Source: a bacterium (lineage in GTDB: Bacteria > SM23-31 > JAUVVT01). Taken from it: DNA of 6,536 nucleotides. The stretch lies in the NCBI GenBank assembly GCA_030604505.1, contig JAUVVT010000104.1, forward strand, positions 1 through 6,536, in the 5' to 3' direction. Positions 1 to 5,206 of the stretch are shown piece after piece. The position numbers and the translations under genes were made by a program. The stretch's first letter is position 1. Every line of letters begins with the position of its first letter. The notes beneath the pieces were generated by a model, which made no database searches, was not told where the DNA came from, and worked only from the letters and a program-made list of their open reading frames with translations.

Positions 1-225
1 CATAATTATGAGCCCAAATAGCAAAATAAAATTAGAATAACCAACTCTATGAACGAACGTTCCTGATGTTATATATAAATATGCAGTCTCTATTGCCCCA
101 AAAGGACAATAATAATCTAATGGAGGCGTTTTTAAAGATGTCCCTTTATATATCTGATGTTTCACTGCCATATATATCATTAGAAGTAAAAAAAATCCCT
201 GAACTATATATCTTACTTTTCTCAT
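1..225 (-). CDS. Membrane 4Fe-4S polyferredoxin, NapH-like (N-terminal 75 residues only)
   Basis: Only the first 75 codons lie in the window; the frame is open to base 1. A short basic N-terminus (MRKVRY) is followed by a hydrophobic helix at about residues 7-21. Then comes a loop with the CPFGAIET motif at 40-47, and a second hydrophobic segment begins near residue 65. A CPFGA-type motif after the first helix is characteristic of membrane proteins of the NapH/NosR C-terminal/4Fe-4S polyferredoxin group, which pass electrons between the quinone pool and Fe-S carriers. The ferredoxin cysteine clusters themselves would be beyond the edge. The ATG at 225 is the only plausible start, because an in-frame TAA lies just upstream; AAAGGG about 8 nt before it is a modest ribosome site. 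The gene begins 47 nt after the exported NifX-like gene with no terminator visible between, so it probably belongs to the same operon. Family assignment is fairly secure; the redox partner is unknown. Confidence 0.7.
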   Translation of the reverse strand, partial: MRKVRYIVQGFFLLLMIYMAVKHQIYKGTSLKTPPLDYYCPFGAIETAYLYITSGTFVHRVGYSNFILLFGLIIM

Positions 226-272
226 AAAAATTTCCCTTTAATTATAAAATCCCAAAATTGCAACTATTTTAT

Positions 273-707
273 TTACTTTGCTTCTTTTAATTTTCCACTT
301 TTAAAATTTTCAATAGCATCTTTCACTGTTCCTTTAACATTACGAAAAACTTTAATATTTGACGAATTGAGTATATTAAACGATTTTTGACCACATCCCT
401 GCGTTATCACTGCCTCAACTTTTCTTTCAATCATTTCCCATGCTACCTGTGTTCCTGCAGAAGAAGGGGAATGAGCATACTCATTATCAATAACTGTGAA
501 TGTGTCAACGTTTAAATTATAGATTATAAACTTTTCTGCCCTTCCGAATGTTCGGTCAATACTGCTATTCAGTGAATCACCAGTCGATGCTATTGCTATA
601 AGTCTTGCTTCTGATTCTTTCTTTACTTCGGCTTCTTTCTCTTGAGAATATACAAGTACTGGGAAAAATATGAGCAAAACTACTAAAATTTCAAATATTC
701 TTTTCAT
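273..707 (-). CDS. Exported NifX-like (Nitro_FeMo-Co family) protein with signal peptide
   Basis: This 144-residue protein has an N-terminal Sec-type signal: MKR, a hydrophobic core at about 6-20, and a likely cleavage after VYS (residues 19-21), followed by a charged linker rich in E and K at 23-34. From residue 36 it is a complete NifX/NifB C-terminal-type domain. STGDSLNSSID at 41-51 and FGRAEKF at 54-60 are the N-terminal hallmark, and ITQGCGQKSFN at 101-111 carries the one cysteine, C105. The family binds Fe-S or FeMo-cofactor precursors and is normally cytosolic. The body is clearly paralogous to the protein at 1984-2346 (shared STGDSL, FGRAE, AVIT.xCG and the F.sGKLKE-type end), so a duplicate acquired a signal peptide. 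It starts 1 nt after the TAA of the transporter gene, suggesting translational coupling; GAGAG lies about 10 nt upstream. I infer a periplasmic or extracytoplasmic metal or cluster carrier. There is no lipobox cysteine, so it should be soluble if cleaved, or membrane-anchored if not. Confidence 0.85.
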   Translation of the reverse strand: MKRIFEILVVLLIFFPVLVYSQEKEAEVKKESEARLIAIASTGDSLNSSIDRTFGRAEKFIIYNLNVDTFTVIDNEYAHSPSSAGTQVAWEMIERKVEAVITQGCGQKSFNILNSSNIKVFRNVKGTVKDAIENFKSGKLKEAK

Positions 708-708
708 T

Positions 709-1983
709 TTATTTACTCTCTTTTAAATTTTGTTCAATAATTTTATCATCTGACTTATGGGTTGGTTTTTCAAGTTTTTTCAATTTTTCTTGAATAAAAT
801 TATCAACAATATCCTTAATATTTTCACCCTCTGCCATATAAATATCAACAAAATAATCGCGAATGGTATGAAATCCAATTTCACCTATCTCTTTTGTTAT
901 CAATATATCAGGGGATTTATTCTTGACAAATTTTTCGACGACTGCAAGACTAGCCCTAACTTTTTTCTCTTTAAAAGGATTCTCCTTTATATATTCTAAT
1001 TCAAATTGATTGTTTTCTATCTTTACAAAAGCAAAATAATCTGCTTTTCCAAAATGTCTGGAAATTGAAGAATTCATTCCATTCTTGTTCTTAATTGGTA
1101 TCATTATAACATAATTTTTTTCTTGATAAGGCTCGATCTGTATATTAAATGCTTCGATTTGCGGAAATTCTGACTTAACTTTCCTTCGCACCTTGTGAGA
1201 GATTTCGTGACCTCTGTTAATATCAATTGATTTTGATAACTTTAAACGCGATTCTCCGAATAAAACTGGTCCAGCCAGCCTTAATTTAATATCTTCTATG
1301 TCTTTCACTTCTGGCATGGACATTACTAATTTTCTAACATCCTTCTCCAGTTTTACGTCAGGACTAACATCTAAAAGACCTAATAGAGAAATATACCCGT
1401 TTTTAATTCCAACCCAGAAAATCAATAATGATAAAAATAAAGTTAAAATGCTTTCAATATATAAAACTTCAAAATAACTTCCTAATACAGCAAAAAAAAC
1501 CAGAAAAGAAGAAAAGAAATCCATCTTTGATTCATCTGAATTGGCTATGAGGCTTTGTGAATTTATTTCAACTCCCACTTTCTTCTCCCAAACGGAAAGA
1601 ATAATTGATATAAAGGCAGAAAAAATTGCAGTTCCCATTGCCAAAAACGGAACATCGATTTCAGGGATTTTATTTAAGTTCCTTAATCCTTCCATAAACA
1701 GCATAACTGCAGCATATATTATAAATCCTGAAACAGCAAATGCTGCAAAAGTTTCTGCTTTATATAAACCATAAGGAAATTTTTTACTATCTTTCTTTCT
1801 AGCAAGGAAGAGACCCAACCAAGCAGCAAATATAACCAAAACATCTGCGCCTGAATGCACCGCATCTGCCAGCAATGCAGTTGAACCAGCAATCTTGCCA
1901 ACAGTAATCTTAATAATTACTAATGAAATGGTTATTAAAGATGCATAAAATGCAACTTTTTGACCCTTTTTTAAATCTATCAT
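709..1983 (-). CDS. Cation diffusion facilitator transporter fused to a C-terminal NifX-like domain
   Basis: This 424-residue protein has three parts. Residues 10-205 form a CDF transmembrane domain with about six hydrophobic helices and the hallmarks LLADAVHSGAD (37-47) and FPYGLYKAE (69-77). Residues 206-287 are the CDF cytoplasmic domain. Residues 291-400 form a NifX-like domain (SSISRHFGKADYF, 305-317), followed by a charged tail. By alignment with E. coli YiiP from memory, the transport site would be H43 and D47 in helix 2, with E151 and D155 in helix 5; Glu stands where His is usual. CDF proteins export divalent metals by proton antiport, so with the usual topology the fused domain faces the cytosol. 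This domain lacks the central Cys present in both neighbouring NifX proteins (the corresponding stretch is ITKEIGEIGF, 362-371). Its ATG directly abuts the TAA of the upstream NifX-like gene, so translation is probably coupled. Metal specificity is unknown; iron or a related hard metal is my inference. Confidence 0.9.
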   Translation of the reverse strand: MIDLKKGQKVAFYASLITISLVIIKITVGKIAGSTALLADAVHSGADVLVIFAAWLGLFLARKKDSKKFPYGLYKAETFAAFAVSGFIIYAAVMLFMEGLRNLNKIPEIDVPFLAMGTAIFSAFISIILSVWEKKVGVEINSQSLIANSDESKMDFFSSFLVFFAVLGSYFEVLYIESILTLFLSLLIFWVGIKNGYISLLGLLDVSPDVKLEKDVRKLVMSMPEVKDIEDIKLRLAGPVLFGESRLKLSKSIDINRGHEISHKVRRKVKSEFPQIEAFNIQIEPYQEKNYVIMIPIKNKNGMNSSISRHFGKADYFAFVKIENNQFELEYIKENPFKEKKVRASLAVVEKFVKNKSPDILITKEIGEIGFHTIRDYFVDIYMAEGENIKDIVDNFIQEKLKKLEKPTHKSDDKIIEQNLKESK

Positions 1984-2346
1984 TTAAGACCAGTGCCCCT
2001 CTACATTTGCCTCTTTGAACTCTTTTAACTTGCCATTTTTATAATCATCGATAATATCTTTAATTTTACCGCCTTTACTTGAAAAGACTTTCACTCCTGC
2101 AGTGGATAATACCCTGAATGCATTCGGACCGCAGTTAGAAGTAATAACCGCTTCTGCTCCAGAATTAATAATATTCTGAGCAGCCTGAATACCTGCTCCC
2201 GAGGAAGACTCTATATTTTGTTTCTTATCGATAACGGAAAATGACTCATCATCTGTATTATATAAAATAAACATTTCTGCCCTGCCAAATCTCTGGTCTA
2301 ATTCACTATCCAGAGAATCTCCTGTTGATGTTATAATTATTTTCAT
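1984..2346 (-). CDS. Cytosolic NifX-like (Nitro_FeMo-Co family) protein
   Basis: This 120-residue protein is a stand-alone Dinitrogenase iron-molybdenum cofactor biosynthesis domain. It has a first beta strand KIIITSTGDSL, LDQRFGRAEMF (16-26), a central ITSNCGPNAF (69-78) with its only cysteine C72, and the C-terminal NVEGHWS tail typical of small members of the family. Homologues hold iron-sulfur or FeMo-cofactor precursors; no nitrogenase genes are in view, so a general carrier role is more likely. No signal peptide is present. A good Shine-Dalgarno (AGGAG, 2354-2358) lies 7 nt before the ATG and supports the start. It is the first gene of a tight run: its TAA touches the ATG of the transporter fusion, which is followed 1 nt later by the exported paralogue. 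Expression probably comes from the promoter and dyad in the 125-nt gap upstream. Confidence 0.9.
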   Translation of the reverse strand: MKIIITSTGDSLDSELDQRFGRAEMFILYNTDDESFSVIDKKQNIESSSGAGIQAAQNIINSGAEAVITSNCGPNAFRVLSTAGVKVFSSKGGKIKDIIDDYKNGKLKEFKEANVEGHWS

Positions 2347-2394
2347 CTCTTCACTCCTAATATTTTGATTTTTTTAATTAGATTTTATGTTTTA

Positions 2395-2400
2395 ATTATC
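2395..2400 (-). promoter_or_regulatory. Candidate -10 element for the NifX/CDF operon
   Basis: GATAAT on the minus strand matches TATAAT at five of six positions, in the sequence TTTGATAATT. Transcription would start near 2388, about 42 nt before the first ATG. There is no good -35 hexamer; the dyad at 2420-2435 occupies that place, which is the pattern of an activator-dependent promoter. The region is so AT-rich that other -10-like hexamers exist, so this is a candidate only. Confidence 0.4.
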
Positions 2401-2419
2401 AAATATAGATAAATATCGG

Positions 2420-2435
2420 GTTCGATAAATCGAAC
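2420..2435. promoter_or_regulatory. Perfect dyad GTTCGAT-AA-ATCGAAC, likely operator/activator site
   Basis: Seven-base perfect inverted repeats separated by two bases lie between the J-domain gene (stop at 2472) and the NifX/CDF operon. The core can be read as TTCGA-N4-TCGAA, the same geometry as CRP/FNR-superfamily sites (for FNR, TTGAT-N4-ATCAA). Its centre is 39-40 bp from the start site predicted from the GATAAT element, close to the -41.5 position of class II activators. It is an island of C and G in a very AT-rich gap. A terminator for the J-domain gene is less likely because no T run follows on the minus strand. The regulator is unknown. Confidence 0.5.
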
Positions 2436-2471
2436 AATTATAATTACTGTAATAAAATTAATATTATTATA

Positions 2472-2771
2472 TCAAAACCACTCTTTCATAAACTCATCAA
2501 ACCTTGAATCTCGTTTACTCTTTATAAAATCTTCTATCTTAAAAGAAATTTCGTAATTTTCACAATAATCCATCAAAAGTTTATAGGCATTGTTTATTTC
2601 TTTTATCCTCTCTTCATAATTTTCTTTATCACCGTCAGGGAATTTGTCAGGGTGGTTGGATTTTACTAAATCTATATAATGACTTCTTAATGTTTTCATT
2701 GAAGCGGAATCAATAATACCCAAAATATTTTTTGCTTTTTCAATATCATCAAATTCTATTGACTTTTTCAT
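2472..2771 (-). CDS. Small J-domain (DnaJ-like) protein
   Basis: This 99-residue protein contains a J domain at about residues 11-70. It has a leading AKNILGI, helix II with LRSHYIDLVKSNHPDKF, the invariant HPD at 40-42, and helix III ERIKEINNAYKLLMDY (54-69). After the domain there is only a short tail ending in FDEFMKEWF. J proteins stimulate Hsp70 ATPase through HPD; a protein this short, lacking the Gly/Phe and zinc-finger parts of DnaJ, is a specialised co-chaperone. HscB-type proteins do this in Fe-S biogenesis, but the C-terminal IscU-binding domain of HscB is absent. The start has an AGAAGG site only about 4 nt from the ATG. It follows the DUF89 gene by 17 nt and is very likely cotranscribed. 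It is the only gene here that ends in TGA. Client unknown. Confidence 0.85.
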   Translation of the reverse strand: MKKSIEFDDIEKAKNILGIIDSASMKTLRSHYIDLVKSNHPDKFPDGDKENYEERIKEINNAYKLLMDYCENYEISFKIEDFIKSKRDSRFDEFMKEWF

Positions 2772-2788
2772 AATCCTTCTGCCTATAC

Positions 2789-3649
2789 TTATTCAATATT
2801 ACACTTTAAAATATTGTCTCCGAGATTACTTTTTATATCTTTTGCCAAGACCAAACACTTTGCTTTTAACAAAAAATAAATATTACCTTTTACCTCATTG
2901 AGTGTTTCATAATTTCCCTGCCCTTTTGCAATTACCATATCTGCTGAGTCAAAAGCCTTTTTTAATTCTTTAGAACTATTAGAAAGCAATATAGCAGGCG
3001 CATCATAGCCATCTGAAATAACCTTTGCAACTTTATCTATACCAACAAACTTGGCATCTTCAATTGTAGCATCATTAAGAATTGGTTCACCTCTTACAAC
3101 GAAAAATATATCTGCTTCTGAATACTTTTTGATTTCTTCAATTAATATTCTGTCAAATACTATTTCTCCTGCATTGTCACCGATATAAAGGACTGAGGAG
3201 GAGCTTAAAATATCATCTTTGAATTTATTGAAATGGTCAATTGCAAGATTCGAAGACAAAACTTCCTTAATGTTTTGATTCAGATCGAAATTACTCCCTC
3301 CTGCTCCAAAATCAATTATATTACCAGCAATTGCTAATTTTGCCGCTGTTAACAAGTGGTTATCAGATTTATTAATTCTCTGTTTCAGGTCTGAATACAA
3401 CTGCAGGGCTTTTTTGTTGAATTTTTCTTTAACCTTCTTATACGGATCTTTATTCCCAGAAACCTTTTTAATAATTCGATGAACAGTCACCGCAATCTCA
3501 GGAGGGGTAACTGTCTGTGGAACCTTTGGCAGTTCCTTAAACACAGAATTTAAAATTTCCCGCTGGAGAATTTCGTTGTTAGTAGCCATACGGGCAGACT
3601 CCAGAGCCTGTCTTACTATACAAGGAAAGCAATCTAAATATGTTTTCAT
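2789..3649 (-). CDS. DUF89/ARMT1-like family metal-dependent phosphatase
   Basis: This 286-residue protein is of the prokaryotic DUF89 type (AF1104-like). The N-terminal CFPCIVRQALES (7-18) gives the CxxC typical of the archaeal/bacterial branch. IGDNAGEIVFD at 156-166 is the hallmark metal- and phosphate-binding motif, followed by RGEPILNDAT (186-195) and AKGQGNYE (241-248), a second active-site stretch. The N-terminal part is helical and the rest is alpha/beta. DUF89 enzymes are metal-dependent (Co, Ni, Mn, Mg) phosphatases proposed to remove damaged or side-product phosphometabolites; the substrate of this branch is not established. The ATG at 3649 has GGAG 5 nt upstream. The gene lies 102 nt after the radical SAM gene and 17 nt before the J-domain gene. 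A full-length protein with intact motifs; the cellular substrate cannot be read from the sequence. Confidence 0.88.
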   Translation of the reverse strand: MKTYLDCFPCIVRQALESARMATNNEILQREILNSVFKELPKVPQTVTPPEIAVTVHRIIKKVSGNKDPYKKVKEKFNKKALQLYSDLKQRINKSDNHLLTAAKLAIAGNIIDFGAGGSNFDLNQNIKEVLSSNLAIDHFNKFKDDILSSSSVLYIGDNAGEIVFDRILIEEIKKYSEADIFFVVRGEPILNDATIEDAKFVGIDKVAKVISDGYDAPAILLSNSSKELKKAFDSADMVIAKGQGNYETLNEVKGNIYFLLKAKCLVLAKDIKSNLGDNILKCNIE

Positions 3650-3667
3650 TCAATCTCCACTGGATAA

Positions 3668-3697
3668 TTATTATTTCTATTCCCCAATGTTTTCCAA
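3668..3697 (-). promoter_or_regulatory. Weak candidate promoter for the DUF89/J-domain pair
   Basis: TTGGAA (3692-3697) lies 17 nt before ATAATA (3669-3674), or 18 nt before TAATAA (3668-3673), on the minus strand. A start near 3662 would leave a very short leader before the ATG at 3649. The remaining part of this 102-nt gap is AT-rich with only a poor inverted repeat. Read-through from the radical SAM gene is equally possible. Confidence 0.22.
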
Positions 3698-3751
3698 TCC
3701 TAAATTTTTAATTTGCTAATTTTTTAAGTTAGGTAAAATTAACATATAAAA

Positions 3752-4690
3752 TTAAAAAACTTTGTAATAATTGTCTTTTGAATCATCAACTACATATGAT
3801 TTAATAATATTTTTACTTTCAAGTTCAGTCATATATTTAATTAATTCATTTGTATGTATTCCAAGAGAAACAGACATCTCTTTCAACTTACAAGGTCTTC
3901 TCTTCAACAGATTTATTACTTCTTTTTCTACATCAATATTATAAACAGTTTTAATTTTTGCAGAAAAATGTGCGATTGTTTCAACAGAACCACTGTCTCG
4001 AAACATTTCTTTAATATTTCCCATCTCTTCCTTATTAAGGGGTTTTGAATCTTTTTCACACGGTGGTCGAACAACTGTATTAAGTTGTATCTTATCAATT
4101 CTTAATTTCTGAATAAACTCCCTCATCTTATTTATCTCATATTCACTATCATTTATACCTTTTACAAACATCATTTCAAGATATATTTTTCCTTGAAAAC
4201 TCTCTGAAAATTTTCTCAATCCATCCAATACTTTTAAAATTTCCAATTCTTTGCAAGGCCTGTTAATCATTTCAAAGACTTCACCGGATACAGCATCCAT
4301 TGACGGCACAACAATATCCGCCTCTTTTAATTCATATCTTACATTCTCATCCCATAATAGAGAACCATTAGTTAATACTACTGTCGGAATATCAGAAATA
4401 AATTTTACTTGTGAAATCATTTCACCGATATCAGAATTCAAAGTTGGTTCTCCTGAACCAGAAAAAGTTATAAAATCAACCTCAATATTTTGCTCTAAAA
4501 ACTCATTCAACTCATCCAAAATTAAAGATGGCTTATAAAATGTTTTCCTATTTATAGTTTTATCCATTGTATTTCCAAGTTGACAGTAAATACAGTCGTA
4601 ACTGCAAATCTTATGTGGGATAATATCGATTCCTAATGACCTTCCCAATCTCCTCGAAGGAACAGGACCATATATGTATCTTTTTGACAT
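3752..4690 (-). CDS. Radical SAM protein of the COG0731 (wyosine synthase-like) family with C-terminal winged-helix segment
   Basis: This 312-residue protein opens with GPVPSRRLGRSLGIDIIP (8-25), the signature of COG0731 proteins. CSYDCIYC follows at 29-36, whose C29, C33 and C36 bind the radical-SAM 4Fe-4S cluster. FSGSGEPT (76-83) is the SAM-binding GGE-like motif, and VLTNGSLL (105-112) fits the TIM-barrel core. The barrel extends to about residue 235. Residues 254-312 look like a winged helix (EVINLLKRRPCKLKEMSVSL, then a recognition-like helix and a final YYKVF strand). COG0731 is named for archaeal tRNA wyosine synthesis (TYW1), but bacterial members with this short layout lack a flavodoxin domain and have no assigned substrate; the tail suggests nucleic-acid binding. 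AGGAAC about 8 nt from the ATG supports the start. It probably has its own promoter (4722-4751). It lies among metal-cofactor genes, so a role in cofactor or RNA modification is open. Confidence 0.88.
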   Translation of the reverse strand: MSKRYIYGPVPSRRLGRSLGIDIIPHKICSYDCIYCQLGNTMDKTINRKTFYKPSLILDELNEFLEQNIEVDFITFSGSGEPTLNSDIGEMISQVKFISDIPTVVLTNGSLLWDENVRYELKEADIVVPSMDAVSGEVFEMINRPCKELEILKVLDGLRKFSESFQGKIYLEMMFVKGINDSEYEINKMREFIQKLRIDKIQLNTVVRPPCEKDSKPLNKEEMGNIKEMFRDSGSVETIAHFSAKIKTVYNIDVEKEVINLLKRRPCKLKEMSVSLGIHTNELIKYMTELESKNIIKSYVVDDSKDNYYKVF

Positions 4691-4721
4691 TTTAACGTTC
4701 CTAAACTTTCGGAAAAAATAC

Positions 4722-4751
4722 TTTATATTGTATTTTTATAGAAGATGTTAA
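4722..4751 (-). promoter_or_regulatory. Candidate sigma70-type promoter for the radical SAM gene
   Basis: TTAACA (4746-4751) and TATAAA (4722-4727) each match the consensus at five of six bases, with an 18-nt spacer. Transcription would start near 4715, giving a leader of about 25 nt with AGGAAC before the ATG at 4690. The 70-nt gap between the zinc-ribbon stop and this gene contains no hairpin. Fair for an AT-rich background, where chance matches are common. Confidence 0.4.
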
Positions 4752-4760
4752 TAATAACTT

Positions 4761-5018
4761 TTATTCCTCTCCACAGCACCTTTTCGGATTATCGCACGGA
4801 TTATCCAAACCACAGCATGACGATGAATCAGATAATTTTTTTGCATAATCGTTCTTATAAAAGCCAGAGCCTTTGAAAATAATTCCGCCTCCAGTCCCTA
4901 TTATTCGCTTAACATTACCTCCACACTTCGGACATACTTCTATAGGAGAATCGCTCATCTTCTGAAACTTTTCAAATCTATTTCCGCAATCCTTACATTC
5001 ATACTCATAAGTCGGCAT
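4761..5018 (-). CDS. FmdB-type zinc ribbon protein with cysteine-rich tail
   Basis: This 85-residue protein begins MPTYEYECKDCG, the signature of the FmdB/CxxC_CxxC_SSSS family. C8-C11 and C29-C32 form a zinc ribbon, followed by a Gly-rich IIGTGGGIIFKGSGFY (39-54) that is the usual second half of the family. The tail, residues 65-85, adds five cysteines (C68, C69, C75, C81, C82) in SCCGLDNPCDNPKRCCGEE, which could hold a second metal ion or cluster. The family is named for FmdB, a putative regulator of formamidase in Methylophilus, but the biochemical role of most members is unknown. AAGGAGGG 7 nt before the ATG is the strongest ribosome site in the window. The gene is separated by 188 nt from the broken NifX gene upstream and 70 nt from the radical SAM gene downstream. 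Small, complete and confidently assigned to its family. Confidence 0.9.
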   Translation of the reverse strand: MPTYEYECKDCGNRFEKFQKMSDSPIEVCPKCGGNVKRIIGTGGGIIFKGSGFYKNDYAKKLSDSSSCCGLDNPCDNPKRCCGEE

Positions 5019-5088
5019 TTCTTTCCCTCCTTTTAATTCTTAACTTTAATCCACAAATCAGCTAACTTTCTTAATTTAAAAAAATTTT

Positions 5089-5145
5089 AATAGGTTTATT
5101 CAAATTTAAATAGGATTAGTCAATTTCAATTCATTTCCAAATAGG
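5089..5145. repeat. Three AATAGG-started direct repeats upstream of the zinc ribbon gene
   Basis: AATAGG occurs at 5089-5094, 5109-5114 and 5140-5145. The first two copies extend to 15-nt units, AATAGGTTTATTCAA and AATAGGATTAGTCAA, matching at 13 positions. The third shares only the AATAGG core. The centres are 20 and 31 bp apart, close to two and three helical turns, so a protein could bind all three on one face. They lie 71 to 127 bp upstream of the ATG at 5018 and overlap the candidate promoter. Low-complexity chance similarity is possible. Confidence 0.35.
5095..5123 (-). promoter_or_regulatory. Weak candidate promoter for the zinc ribbon gene
   Basis: TTGACT (5118-5123, five of six bases of TTGACA) is followed after 17 nt by AATAAA (5095-5100), a poor -10 element. 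It lies inside the AATAGG repeat cluster and would give a leader of about 70 nt. A 13-nt dyad AATCA-CCC-TGATT at 5146-5158 sits just upstream and might be an operator. Nothing else is recognised in this 188-nt gap. Confidence 0.27.
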
Positions 5146-5206
5146 AATCACCCTGATTTAGTCTTCTTTACATGTTAAATAAAAGATACTACTAAAATAA
5201 TTCACA

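Noticed and set aside
757..999. Plus-strand open frame inside the CDF-NifX gene
   Set aside because: It is antisense to a well-supported coding region, has low-complexity residues and no family signature.
1541..1901. Plus-strand frame 1541-1774 and out-of-frame minus-strand frame 1719-1901 within the transporter
   Set aside because: Both are shadows of the CDF membrane domain; hydrophobic stretches come from the overlapping helices.
2226..2235. TTATCGATAA palindrome
   Set aside because: It lies inside the NifX-like coding sequence, encodes conserved VIDKK residues, and is short enough to be chance.
1984..2346. Naming the NifX-like proteins nifX or nifB and inferring nitrogen fixation
   Set aside because: No nifHDK, nifEN or radical SAM NifB is in the window; the broad Nitro_FeMo-Co family is common in non-fixing anaerobes.
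2472..2771. Calling the J-domain protein HscB
   Set aside because: The C-terminal helical scaffold-binding domain of HscB is absent; only the J domain and a short tail are present.
3699..3733. CCTAA...TTAGG inverted repeat after the radical SAM gene as a terminator
   Set aside because: Only five outer base pairs match before a mismatch, and the remainder is A/T filler; no proper stem or T tract.
3854..4538. Two plus-strand open frames (3854-4048, 4251-4538) opposite the radical SAM gene
   Set aside because: Both lie wholly antisense to a gene with intact motifs and show no recognisable domain.
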